From contig JABANP010000721.1 of the NCBI GenBank assembly GCA_013115135.1, positions 1 through 20,715 of the forward strand: DNA of 20,715 nucleotides. Reading direction: 5' to 3'. Position numbers and translations under genes: made by a program. The notes beneath the pieces were generated by a model. That model was not told the DNA's origin. It did not search any database and worked only from the letters and a program-made list of their open reading frames with translations. Below are positions 9,092-18,420 of this stretch, one piece after another; the stretch's first letter is position 1; each line of letters starts with the position of its first letter. The DNA comes from Perkinsus olseni. Its lineage: Eukaryota > Perkinsozoa > Perkinsida > Perkinsidae.

Positions 9092-9234
9092 TGTTGCTTC
9101 TCCGTTGTTGCTCATAGTCAACGGCAAGGCGAGAAGGAGTATAGAGTCTTCTACTTTCTGCTTCTAAGCTTAGTCTCTCGAGGGAAATAAGCTATGCACG
9201 CATGCACAAGACGATCGGCGCATAATGAGTAACA
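9092..9234 (-). repeat. LTR copy B (5' LTR of the minus element)
   Basis: 143 bp, almost identical to copy A (one extra G and about one substitution). Its outer end TAACA at 9234 is fused straight to internal sequence of the inverted partial copy, with no host DNA between. Confidence 0.85.
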
Positions 9235-9304
9235 TCTCTCATCACTCTTTACTTCTCTCCTTTTTCATCTCAACATCTCATACTTCTCTACTCGAAGGGG
9301 AAAG

Positions 9305-9446
9305 TGTTACTCATTATGCGCCGATCGTCTTGTGCATGCGTGCATAGCTTATTCCCCTCGAGAGACTAAGCTTAGAAGCAGAAAGTAGAAGACTCTATAC
9401 TCCTTCTCGGCTTGCGTTGACTATGAGCAACAACGGAGAAGCAACA
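9305..9446 (+). repeat. LTR copy C (plus orientation)
   Basis: Near-perfect reverse complement of copy A. Together with the upstream 70 bp (9235-9304) it forms a 212-bp inverted repeat with 8203-8414. It is followed by AC and TGGTGCCCAGAC. Confidence 0.85.
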
Positions 9447-9505
9447 ACTGGTGCCCAGACCACGTGAACCTCCTGAGACCTCTACAACCTCTCCAACGGC
9501 TCTCG

Positions 9506-9555
9506 ATACTCCTTCTCGCCTTGCGTTGACTATGAGCAACAACGGAGAAGCAACA
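9506..9555 (+). repeat. LTR fragment D (3' tail, plus orientation)
   Basis: Repeats the last 50 bp of the LTR, from ATACTCC to CAACA, and abuts the right GCGAC duplication (9556-9560). The rest of this LTR is absent. Confidence 0.75.
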
Positions 9556-9560
9556 GCGAC

Positions 9561-10965
9561 CCGCCTCAGTGACAAGTAATTACCGTAGGAGCATCAGAGT
9601 TGTAGAAAATAGAACTCTGTCACTCTATAGTTGGTTATAGAAATCATTTTCCAACAGAAAATGAAGATGACAATATCTGATGATGATTTCGGACTCATTA
9701 GTCCGATCGAGATCAACAGTCCAATCGAAGCTTTCCTTATACATCATGCTGCTGCGCGTGATAGTCCACGGTGGTACACTTGCCGCGTCTCTCGACACAA
9801 AGGGCGCAGTAGTGGAGACCAACTACTGTGTAGATTGCGATTCGATGCTCGGGTCACTGCGCACTGCTAGTAATCCTTACCACTTCTCACTATGAACCGA
9901 CTGTAAGCGGACCGATAACTCTTTGTGCATGCGTGCTAAACCAGTCTCTCGTTGGGATGTCTGATTCTGGCCCAGAATTTCTGGGAGCCTCTCACTGACA
10001 GGGGAATGCTCGAGGAGCGGCGAGGAGCTACTCAAATACCACCAGCCGTTCTGACGACTTCACGCCCAGTGGGCGTCGCCCCCACTTCCAAAAATCCGCG
10101 TCGAATCACCAGCTCACATCAAGGGTTAGTGGTATGCACGCATGCGCAAGACGATCTCAGCTGAGCCCTGCTATACTGTAAGCCAGCACAGATCACAGAT
10201 CCTGCTATATGGATGTGACGATTTTGATAATTCTCTTCCACCTTTCACGTATCACGGGGAGCCGATCGTATCATGAATCGTGATTCATGATGCGATCGAA
10301 TACATAACCCCGGGTTGCTGACATAACAAGGCGATCATCTTTTCTCGTACATTGATCATCACCGAAAACGAGGCGTGTGACCCAGTACCAGATGTTGTTG
10401 CAATTTGTTGTTATGTAGCCCCACTAGGACGGACACCACGACTGTTATGAGGTGAGAAAGCCTCTTATTATATCATCTGCCATAGCGTAACAGACTAGCT
10501 ATGCAAGTAAAGAGTAAGAACAACGCATCTATCAATACTCAAAGATCACGCGCCATAGTGACAACAATAACACTTCTTCTATAACAGAGGTCATGGCCAG
10601 AGGAGAGGCACCGCAACGTTGGTCCCATCGGGGAACAGGGGTGAGGGGTGGGACGAGCAAATATGGCCGTGACGGGTAGTCCTAAACTAGTCTAACGAGC
10701 CTCTCCATAGCTATCGCCTTGCACGCAAGCTCGAGCGGCTGCTGCACACGCCCATAACGCGCCGCTCACATGATTGAGATTTGTTAGACCACGGCAACGA
10801 ACTCTATTCCAAATCTCTTAGACTCAATCTCCAGTACCCGGGTACAGCGATCGCAGAGACGAGAGCTTGTGAAGAGATACGAAGTCCCCAGTGAAGCCGC
10901 CCTTCCGCTCTGATGCTGTTAGTGACATTATTACAAGGCGCATAGTCGTACTGTAATTTGGCCGC
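9561..10965. other. Gene-poor stretch upstream of the P450
   Basis: Only short overlapping frames on both strands, without domains or convincing splice phases. The P450 promoter may have been here before the LTR element landed. It contains a strong palindrome (10263-10298) and two inverted copies of a motif shared with the LTRs (about 9925 and 10136). Confidence 0.4.
10263..10298. repeat. Near-perfect 17-bp-arm palindrome
   Basis: Arms CGATCGTATCATGAATC and GATTCATGATGCGATCG around a 2-nt centre, with one mismatch. No gene is adjacent. It could be a regulatory or replication structure, or the remnant of a foldback element. Confidence 0.7.
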
Positions 10966-10967
10966 TC

Positions 10968-11255
10968 GAAAATTTACCCACTCTACACCATTTTCACCTC
11001 AAGTTAAAAGGATGGGACCTCAATTTAAATACTCTTTTCGAAGTTTAAAATGAGGAGACTTTATTTCGAAACGCTTTATTTTAAAATGGAATTTTCAAGA
11101 TCGAATTAAATAATACCACTTCGTTTTCGAAAAAAATAAAAAAACACAAGTTCTAATTAGTGTGACAGTGTCCTGGAGAGATATTTGAAAAAACTCGAAC
11201 CTCAAATTAAAGATTAAAATCCAACATAAAAATATCCAACCTCAATTTCGTGGCG
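10968..11255. other. AT-rich island with repeated ACCTCAA-TT motif
   Basis: The base composition changes sharply to A/T-rich over about 290 bp. The motif ACCTCAA followed by GTTAAA, TTTAAA, ATTAAA or TTTCG occurs at least four times (near 10997, 11030, 11200 and 11240). No ORF of note. It may be a scaffold/origin-type region, an organelle-derived insert or an AT-rich MITE; nothing decides between these. Confidence 0.5.
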
Positions 11256-11332
11256 CGCAATATGGGATGCGCTCTGTGCATGTTCATCGGTATACGGTAA
11301 ACAGGACTGATGTCGTGGGGATCTCGAGTTGC

Positions 11333-11365
11333 AGTCCTTACCGGCTGCTGCAGCCGGTAAGGACT
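11333..11365. repeat. Perfect palindrome with 15-bp arms
   Basis: AGTCCTTACCGGCTG, a CTG centre, then the exact reverse complement. It is a very stable potential hairpin just right of the AT-rich island. Confidence 0.8.
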
Positions 11366-11820
11366 CTCGTCGATAAGTCCACGATCTGGATTACCCTCAG
11401 CCGCTTGGGGCTAGAAGTGTAAAGGGAAAGTGTCGGCACCGAAGTGAGCATCATCATCAAGACGGTAGGAGCGACGAAGGTGATCATCATACAGGAGAGG
11501 ATAGCGGCGATAAAGGAAAACAAAAACGGTCTAACTAGTGAGAAGGTAGACATTCTCGTGTGGCGCACTGTGCATCAGCAGATTGCCGACAACAAGGTCT
11601 GCATGCTCGCTCAGTATGAGCACCGGGCCAGGCTAGGTCCAAAAAATCACCTCTAAATATGGATGACATCCGAAATCACCTTCGAGACTGTGAACAGTAT
11701 ATACCGCGTCTGGCTCTGAAGCTGGACGAACTCCGTAGACTTTCTATCCAATGGACAATGATACTCAGGACGAGGGCGAGGATCTCCTGGCGTACCCCAA
11801 AGAGCATTCGAATAGTACTA
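11366..11820. other. Unresolved stretch with short ORFs on both strands
   Basis: A + strand frame (11444-11656, 70 codons, rich in I, K and E) faces a hydrophobic - strand frame (11568-11338, 76 codons). Neither shows a family signature, and the splice joins I tried for the + strand ran into stops. All firm genes nearby are on the - strand. I call no gene here. Confidence 0.35.
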
Positions 11821-12370
11821 CTATTCATGCAGCTTCGTCTTGACTTTTCTACTTAGCTCGGATATTTCGGCTCTCAGGCTAGCGAATCCATCAATTCCAA
11901 TGGAATTATTCCATCAGGATCTCCTGTCCGAAAAGCAGCATCCTTCCCCCGAATTATGCGACGATGATCCTTACTCTTCGTCGTCTGCGCTGGGCAGATC
12001 CAAGGGGTGTGACGGATGTCACAGTATGATGTCGGAGAAGACACCCGTGGTCTTGTCGTCAAGCCGTTAAAGAACTGGTTCTGAAATCATGCTGTGGATG
12101 GAGGGTCATCCGCGGAGGCAGTGTACACCGGAGAAGAGCAGAAAGAAGAAGACTCTCCTCAGAAGAGTTTCCAGAACATGGCAGCGGGACTACAGCTCCT
12201 GTGCCCTGGTATCCAGTGGTGGCTAATTGAGAAGTTTGGACTCGGCACGAACTTGACTCAAGGATCCATGATCGGTATACCGCAGAGTGAGCGCAATGGA
12301 CTGCTGTCAAGGGAAAGAAGTTGGTGTGCACAGGCCCCTGCCACAGGGCATCTTTCGATAATGGCAGCAT
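11821..12370 (-). CDS. Possible minus-strand gene with a coiled-coil last exon
   Basis: On the - strand a frame ends at TAG 11821-11823 with a charged heptad-like segment, LRAEISELSRKVKTKLHE, preceded by a plausible acceptor (CGCTAG near 11875). A donor GTGACATCC near 12025 would join it in phase to a frame reading TTGVFSDII. Further upstream a 103-codon frame (12370-12059) is open but unrecognised. Orientation fits the neighbouring genes. Exon boundaries and start are not fixed, and the region could be non-coding. Confidence 0.22.
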
Positions 12371-12528
12371 GTTGTCGTTGGCGGCTCAGATCGTTATTTT
12401 GCGCCCTGCCAGCCTCCCATCATAATCAATCCTCTACCACGATAACCATAATCAAGTTGAGCACTTCAACTTCAAAACATCATCGATAAACAACGACAGC
12501 ACCACAGGGATCATGGCAATGAAGCTGC

Positions 12529-13315
12529 TTACAAAGTTTTAACTTCTCCTTCTTGCTCGGCTATCAGCTTCAGAACTTCGGCTATGTTGTCATCCAGGAA
12601 TTTGTTGATGGAGCCGTATCCCGGTACTTCGGCGACCAACTCGCGGCACTTCGACTCCGACATATCGGACTTGAAGCCTTGTTTTATCTTATTCAATACA
12701 TCAGCAAAAGGGATGATCTTCGAGAACGCCCTCTCGATTTCCTTCGCTGATTTCTCAACCATGCCGGAAGTGTTAGTCTCAGAGTCAGCGCACTCGATCC
12801 TTATTGTCTTCCCATCTTTCTTCCTGATTAAGACACTCGATGAGTCTGTACGCCGCTGAAGAGTCTATCAATATGAATTCTACCAAGTCACGTCGATTGA
12901 GCGAGCCTTGTCTTCCTCCCCGCTCCACCCAGCATGGTAGGATCCACCGTACCCTAGAGTGGCACCGAAGAGACCGTCGGGAGAAGAAACTGTGCAGAGC
13001 GAATCAGTGCTGTGGATCTACAACGAGTAAGCGAGTAGCTATCTCCAGGAGCAGTCAACCTCGACCTTCGAAGTGGGGCTGGCCAAGTTCGATACTTGAT
13101 CAGTCAGCGTCTCTATTTCTTCTTCCATCTCGGCCATCTTGGCTTGCAAGTTATCAACTTTCCTTTCCACCTGAAGATCAGTCGGTAGCAGCAGGTCCAC
13201 TCAATTCTTCTGAGATCACGTTTACTCTGAGCTTAGGCTTGCTGCTTGACTGCAGTGCAGCGACCGAAGTTAAAGACAATACCGCCAAGGAAACGGTGTG
13301 GACGAGGGCAACCAT
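12529..13315 (-). CDS. Secreted coiled-coil protein, 215 aa, four exons (unrecognised family)
   Basis: My model: exon 1 13315-13226, exon 2 13170-13066, exon 3 13017-12892, exon 4 12855-12529. All introns are GT-AG, all in phase 0, of 55, 48 and 36 nt; exons contain 30, 35, 42 and 109 codons including the stop, with no internal stop. The agreement of four phases makes the gene likely. Residues 1-21 form a signal peptide (hydrophobic VSLAVLSL core, cleavage near VAA-LQ), so the product should enter the secretory route. Exon 2 is a heptad-like coiled coil (ERKVDNLQAKMAEMEEEIE). Exon 3 is glycine-rich (GYGGSYHAGW). Exon 4 is a helical, charged C-terminal domain with two cysteines. I recognise no family; it could be an extracellular or surface protein of this lineage. 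It stands alone, with more than 2 kb to the next supported gene. Confidence 0.68.
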
Positions 13316-13657
13316 TAGGTGGGGAAAACGAAGAGCAGAGCAGACAGTTTGTTAGGTGCTAATAAATGTGGCGGCTTCTGTTCACAGAGGGGCCGTGGCG
13401 CTAACGACTGTCGCCCTCTACTCGGTCAAGACACTGAGCTGAACGAGACGAAAGTAAGAAAAGCTTATTAAACATCACAGAAAGCAACAGCGAGTAGGTA
13501 GCTACAACGTGGAGGGTGTTTCACAGCCTGCTGAGCAATTTCGAAGACGCATGTCGCTGGCGGGCGAGGTCTTCGGAATCGAGCGGGTAATAAAGAGGCC
13601 TCCTCTTTGCACTTCCGGAGCCCTCCCAGCATTGACTCCAGCGCATGAAAAACGATC
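13316..13657. other. Upstream region of the secreted-protein gene
   Basis: No gene or repeat recognised. It is the presumed promoter side of the - strand gene ending at 12529. I see no clear TATA-like box and no repeat. Confidence 0.35.
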
Positions 13658-13948
13658 CTGGGGCCTATTTCAAAATTCTCTTTAAAGAAGCATTCTTGAG
13701 CTTCTTGCGTGTGAAACCGCCAAATTTTGCCTTAACGGCTTTCAAAATCCTCCTTTAAGAACCTCAAGAAGGATTCTTTAAACCATCAGCTTCTTGAGGT
13801 TCAAGAACCCTTCTTAAAGGAGCCATTCATTAAGGAAGGCTTCCTGTAAGAACCTCGTTTTCACACGCTAAAATGCGTAAGAAGCTTCAAGAAGGTCATA
13901 ACCTATTTCAAAAATCTGATCTTCATGAACTTCTCGTTTCAAGAAACT

Positions 13949-13972
13949 TAACCTACCCGGGGGTAGGTTAAA
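13949..13972. repeat. Perfect palindrome inside the MITE
   Basis: TTAACCTACCC, GG, then the exact reverse complement. It marks the point where the repeat-rich left arm gives way to the tRNA-like segment and may be the edge of a nested element. Confidence 0.75.
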
Positions 13973-14057
13973 GAGAAGTTTTGACGCTTCATCCGGTGGT
14001 CTCTGTACAAGTCGGCCGCAAAGCTCGACAAAGTGTCTCTAACCACGGGCGATGTTG

Positions 14058-14122
14058 TACCCTCGAATCGAACCCGCGACCTCGAGCGTGTAAGCCAGAT
14101 GGCCCAACCAGCCGACCAAACT
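14058..14122 (-). repeat. Degenerate tRNA-like (Val-type) segment
   Basis: On the - strand there is a D-arm/A-box-like GGCTGGTTGGGCC, an anticodon-loop-like CTTACAC (TAC, Val) and a B-box GGTTCGATTCG (14064-14074). The anticodon stem does not pair, so this is not a functional tRNA. It looks like the head of a tRNA-derived SINE or a tRNA relic captured in the MITE. Confidence 0.5.
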
Positions 14123-14439
14123 AGCAAAAAAATTGTGCGCTGATTAGTCATCGGTAACGATACACTCTTTCGACTTGTCCGACTTGTTAGTACTCCCGCC
14201 TTGCCTCGCACGGTAGCGAGAGAGCCACACACACGAAGGCACTATGATGGAGGGTGAACTACGAACTCCTACCCCGGGCTACCCCAAGACTTGGCGGCCA
14301 AGTCTTCGGGTATATCAACACTATCCATTCAACGAAGATTATGGAATAAGCGATATTAGTATGTAGTTCATATTATGAACTTCATAGGGTGTAGCCTGCG
14401 CACTATGAAGCCTTCACCGTGTAGGCTGCGACATAACAC

Positions 14440-14480
14440 AACGTGGGTTATTGGCCCCGGGTTCGAATCCCACGTGCGTC
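14440..14480 (+). repeat. Second tRNA-like B-box segment in the MITE
   Basis: The B-box GGTTCGAATCC at 14460-14470 matches the Pol III consensus. It sits in a T-arm-like context between ACGTGGG and CCCACGT. The 5' half of a tRNA is not clear. Confidence 0.4.
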
Positions 14481-14662
14481 AAGTCCCACGTCGCCTCGAA
14501 TTTCCTTTCAAGACCTTCAGGAAGACTTCCTGAGATTCAAGAGGTCCTCTTGAAGGAAGCTCAAAATTTTGAAATCCGTTATGGTTCCTGAGCTCCTTCT
14601 TTAAAGAGCTTCTTAAACCTCAAGAAGCTCTTCTTTAAAGAGAATTTTGAAATAGGCCCCTG

Positions 14663-15381
14663 GTGGGCCACCGCTCAGGAGAGGCAGGCCATTGAACACC
14701 CGGTGAATTAAAGGCCTGCCCAAATACGACTTTTCCTGGTGGTCACATCTTTATTCACACGTGCGATTTGACCATGCGAGAGTGCACACGAGAAAATACA
14801 CTCTAGGAAATAGCTTGCACACGTTCTGAGACAGTCGTTTAGCTTGGGTACAATACACGCACGTCTATAAAGGCCACACCGGATTCTTCGCTTCCCACGG
14901 TCTATTCCGCCACGTGTAGAGGCTTCTCGGTAACCAATTTAGGAGACCATTAGTTTTCTACGACAGTGCTCGAGACACGGAAATACTTGTCTCGTGTTTG
15001 TTGGAAGCGCGCGTCATGCTCATCGATGCACACGAACGTGTCGTGTCAAACGACGGAATATTTGTAGAACTCTCTCGGTCAAGTTCGAGTATACTTGGCT
15101 GTTGTCAGCTCTCATCACATTTTGCCCCTACTGACGACACAATACAGCTAGAAGTGTCAGAAACATGACCGTGACGAGCACACTCAGCTCTTCGCAAAGC
15201 CCGGCGGCACGTAAGTAGTGTCCATTCTCACACCGCGACCAGCTGAGGGGCAGAAATCATGACAACAAGAGGAAATACACACAGACGAGCTGCTGTTCCA
15301 GAACGATCGAATCTAAGACCCCAGCGAGGGCTTCAGGCGCACGCCAACGCATCTACTGAGGCCACGACCAGGCACAGGGTC
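14663..15381. other. Intergenic, no gene seen
   Basis: About 720 bp without an ORF over 60 codons and without recognised repeats. It lies 3' of the small - strand gene ending at 15382. Confidence 0.4.
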
Positions 15382-15793
15382 TCACGAGAAAGTGTTCGTT
15401 GACGTCAGCTTGCTGGCGAATGCTAGAGCAGCGAATAATGAGGAGGCAAAGAGGCCTGAGCTTACTTCTATTGAGCGTCTCGGTTTCAGAAGCCTTATCA
15501 GGGACCAATCTCGCTGAAGTGATCCGCCAAGGCGCGTCGGCGTCTGGTCGGATCCCAGAAAGATGCACATCGTGCTGACTCGTGCCATCCCTAGCGGAGC
15601 GGGTGTGGCGCGGTTGAACCTCGAAGCCTTACCCCAAGGAAATGACTCCATCAATGTAGGTTGAACGGAAGGTGCCACTGCGATGCCTTATGCTAACCTT
15701 GGACATATCTAAGGCAACAACGGAGTTCGATCGACCCAGGGATGATGGGAACTTGTCACCAGAAAAGTGCGCGCGCGTCACCGGATGAGTCAT
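15382..15793 (-). CDS. Small three-exon gene, 108 aa, unrecognised
   Basis: Model: exon 1 15793-15633 (161 nt), exon 2 15590-15466 (125 nt), exon 3 15422-15382 (41 nt). The introns (42 and 43 nt) start GTAAGG and GTAAGC and end GCTAG and TCTAG; phases 2 and 1 match exactly, and the stop TGA is at 15382-15384. The protein is basic and serine/threonine-rich in its first half (HRSGTFRSTYIDGVISLG), with a PDADAPWRITSARLVPDKAS stretch in the second half. I see no signal peptide, no membrane segment and no known domain. Support is splice phase and strand agreement only. An overlapping open frame upstream (about 15950-15787) could instead belong to a longer gene. Confidence 0.4.
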
Positions 15794-16619
15794 CGCAAAG
15801 GCTCGGGCGAAGCCAAAGGAGCGCCAGAATCCTGAGAAGGAAGAGTAGACCCGATTGCGCCCAGAAGCTCCACGGAGAGCTCACGTCTCGTCTGCATAAT
15901 TCTTCTGATCGCCCCCAGCGTCATCAGTGTGAAGGCCGTGCCCACGACAACCTTCACACGCTTGTACCTAAGCCGTCACCGGCCTCTGACTGGAGTGACG
16001 ACCCGGGCGTGCTTACGAATATTCATCCTTTGCTTTTCGCGTACGGCCGAGGAAAACTTCAAAGTAGGGATGACCCATCGGGTCCCCGGCCACCGAGCAT
16101 AACTTCTCCCTCAAGTTCGTCGGATGTACCTGGCACCAATGCGCATGGACGATGAAAATCTGAGTCATAGCGTTCATATTTAACCCGGGTCGTCGATCAT
16201 CGTGGACGAGGAGGGGGGCCCCCTGGGGGGCAGTGGTTACTAACTCGAGAACTAGGGTTCGCCCACCACGGGTTTTATCATCACTCAAGCCTACGGGTTG
16301 GTATTTTGAAATTGTGGGAAAACTTCCAGCGGACGTATTCCCAAATAGAGGTACGCAGTAAAAGATGGCGATTCCGAACCTATGCTTGTTTCTGTCACAA
16401 TCCGTTGCTATAAGGAGAAACGCCTCTTTATAAGTTTCATTACTATTCCCAGTTATCAAACTAATTGTGAATAGTAGGTCTCTTGGACCGAACATTGACA
16501 GCAGGATGCATTCTGGGAGGTACGGCAACCCTTCGCAGTACCCAATCAACGCTAATTAAAGCCCGAGAGAAGATGACACGTAAGGAGCTCCTTCAGGACG
16601 ATCTTCAAGAAGCTTCCTT
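15794..16619. other. Unresolved stretch with a 178-codon minus-strand frame
   Basis: The longest host-side frame (16549-16013, -) has an ATG and 178 codons but no recognisable domain, and its composition is unlike a soluble enzyme or a clear membrane protein. A frame of that length is expected about once by chance in 20 kb read six ways. The + frames here (15742-16155, 16483-16920) look like shadows. I call no gene, though an exon on the - strand is possible. Confidence 0.3.
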
Positions 16620-16780
16620 CTATCTCACCAGAACGATATCACACCCCCAAGGCTGGGGCGGCTCGACCTCTTCGGCTGCTATGTCCGCTAGCTCCTCCTT
16701 AGTCTTCGTGATAGCGTTCTTGACGTACACCCCACATGCCTTAGTCGCCCGGACCGATCGCCAAAAGGCGTTGATGACAG
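16620..16780 (-). CDS. Candidate internal or last exon, unrecognised protein
   Basis: After an acceptor-like CCCTCAG the - strand reads AVINAFWRSVRATKACGVYV, then a lysine/glutamate-rich helix (KTKEELADIAAEEVEPPQPW), and ends at TAG 16620-16622. A donor GTGAGA at 16628 would allow continuation. The amphipathic charged helix with a proline-tryptophan end looks like real protein. I could not find an in-phase upstream exon or a start codon, so this is a partial call. Confidence 0.3.
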
Positions 16781-16953
16781 CTGAGGGAATGAATCATACT
16801 GCTTCGCTCAGCGATGACAATCAGGATCTTGCAGGCGAGCAAAGGCTTACTACGTGCTCAGCGCAACTCGGAGGAGCTCATAACTCTCTCGCAGCCGCGA
16901 ATACTCGACAGTCCCGCTAGCATCACGGTTCATCACAGACAACTTCAAGTCAA

Positions 16954-18198
16954 CTAGTTCCTAGCGTCTTGTGCGCCAGCAGGTGAGTCGTAGACGAACT
17001 GGCACTGCCGAAGGCGTAATAACACCGACGTACCAAATTTGATCTCCCAAGGATTTTCCCAGTAGTAGCTAAAACCACTCCCTCGGATGTCGAACTCATC
17101 AATCATATCCTGCAGATCGTCATCATCATCCTCGGCGTCTCTGCGCAGGACCAACTCCAAGTCCCGATGCCGCTGTGACTCCTACTCACCCTTCCCGTTT
17201 CATCCGTCCTATTGGTGTCCCTGCCAAATGAACGTCACAAGCACCTGATATTCAAAACTAAGAGATCCCCCTGCGCCGAGCTGAGTAAGATATCACCGTA
17301 GTCGCCCTTCAGCCGCAGAGTGCAGGTCCCCCATCCAATCTCATGATCAACAGTGCCGATACCTGATGCGAAGGAAGAGAGCGAGGTGTTGATGTCGAAC
17401 AGCATTGTAGAGAGTATCAGCTGCGCGGAATATGGGATCCCTTCCACGGAGAGAGATTATCAGTACCTAGCATTCGCCACCGCTTCACCTCAGGCCCTAC
17501 CAATTGCTTCACCATAGGGTGGGACTTGACTAAATCAAGGCCTGAGTGGAGACAACCGTAAGGCTTCATACGACATGCTGAGGTCGCCGAAAATGCAATA
17601 CGAATCGTCGCGTGCAATGAGGCGAAGTCGAAGGAGTTTCGAGAGCCTCCATGAATGCTCGGGAAAGTCCTGCTTGCAAGCCCACAGCGCGCTTCTCGAA
17701 GACAGGTGCTATTGGTCCGGTCCTAGCACACTCCAGTGAATATACTTCCTATTAAGGACAGCAGCGGGAAAAGGCGCCAAGATCCGTTTTGCTCGTACTG
17801 ATAGAGGCATTTACAAAAGGTGACGACGTACCTTCGGCCAAGTATAGATGCCTAATCTCTGCTTTTCGTTTTGCGTTGATCCACAAAACCGCTCCTGTAG
17901 AGAGACTCGCCGCCCATGCTGAAAGAACAGCATTGTTGCCGAGAAAGCGTCAAACAGAAATGTAATGGCAGACCGAAGCGAAGTTGATGAGAGAGCGATA
18001 CCGAAATCGATGCCTCTGTGAGATCATGAAAAATTGAAGCGTGACTGAATCACAAGCAGAACGACGAAATGGGATGGAAGCTGGCCGGAGATAGCATGAC
18101 CGATGGTACTGTAGTTATAGAACGCTATTCAATAGTATTGGCTCACCTCCAAGGATGTACTTCCTCTTCCTTGACGTTATAGTGACTGGTAAATTCAT
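16954..18198 (-). CDS. Single-membrane-span protein with acidic C-terminus, multi-exon
   Basis: Exon 1 (18198-18147) encodes MNLPVTITSRKRKYILG and joins, across a 228-nt intron and in phase, to exon 2 (17918-17832). Exon 2 holds one membrane segment (AWAASLSTGAVLWI) followed by basic residues. A further in-phase exon near 17725 reads APVFEKRAVGLQAGLSRAFM. Downstream segments on the same strand read LVKSHPMVKQLVGPE, then GWGTCTLRLKGDYGDILLSS, then an acidic DAEDDDDDLQDMIDEF tail ending at TAG 16954-16956. A short membrane anchor, a SHPxV..LG helix and a G-x-YG beta region recall the COA1/Tim21 type of mitochondrial assembly protein; that is a guess from layout. I could not make phases agree between the APVFEK and SHPMVK parts, so the middle exons are unresolved or the gene carries a frameshift. 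Confidence 0.4.
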
Positions 18199-18420
18199 GC
18201 GTACGAGTTCCAGAAAAAAGCCGGCTTCCAAGCCAAACGGCTAGAAGGCAACTTTCAACGCGACACTATCAACGCATGGTCCTTCGGCTGGGCCCCGCAG
18301 GCTCTCTCGTGCCGACAGTGTCTCCTATTCGATAAAAGGGGCCCTTTAGAAAGACTCAGCCCACAACTCATCCTCACAGTGCCCAACTCGAACACTAGTT
18401 TTCCCTGCATAAATGGTAAT

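Larger units (their letters stand above)
8203..9555 (-). mobile_element. TRIM-like LTR retroelement in an inverted composite arrangement
   Basis: A complete - strand element occupies 9234-8203: 5' LTR 9234-9092, a 2-nt gap, a primer-binding site, about 735 bp of internal sequence, a polypurine tract, and the 3' LTR 8344-8203. LTRs are only 142-143 bp, begin TGTTAC and end CAACA. The internal part encodes no gag or pol; its one 140-codon frame (8788-8366) is low complexity and spans tandem repeats, so I do not call it a gene. Directly attached at 9235 is a second part in + orientation. It consists of 70 bp of internal 3' sequence with a polypurine tract, a full LTR 9305-9446, a primer-binding site, 30 bp more of internal 5' sequence, 14 unmatched bases, and an LTR tail 9506-9555. 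The whole composite is flanked by GCGAC. It lies 23 bp upstream of the apparent P450 start. Confidence 0.85.
13661..14659. mobile_element. PIF/Harbinger-type (Tourist-like) MITE, 999 bp
   Basis: The left end GGGCCTATTTCAAAATTC is repeated in reverse complement at the right end (about 31 bp of terminal inverted repeat, to CTTTAAAGAAG). Both ends are flanked by CTG (13658-13660 and 14660-14662). A 3-bp CWG/TWA duplication with GGG-starting termini is the signature of PIF/Harbinger transposons. Subterminal zones (13670-13950 and 14505-14650) are packed with CTTCAAGAAG/CTTCTTGAGG variants in both directions, probably transposase-binding repeats, and can fold back. No transposase ORF is present; the 95-codon frame 14232-13948 spans tRNA-like DNA. 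Inside lie a palindrome (13949-13972) and two tRNA-like segments, which suggests nested insertions. Confidence 0.8.

Noticed and set aside
12094..12489. 131-codon plus-strand ORF
   Set aside because: Low-complexity end, no family, opposite to the strand of all supported genes.
13948..14232. 95-codon minus-strand ORF in the MITE
   Set aside because: It is the translation of a tRNA-like segment and a palindrome, not a protein gene.
16013..16549. 178-codon minus-strand ORF
   Set aside because: No domain, no supporting splice context; a frame this long is expected about once by chance in the window.
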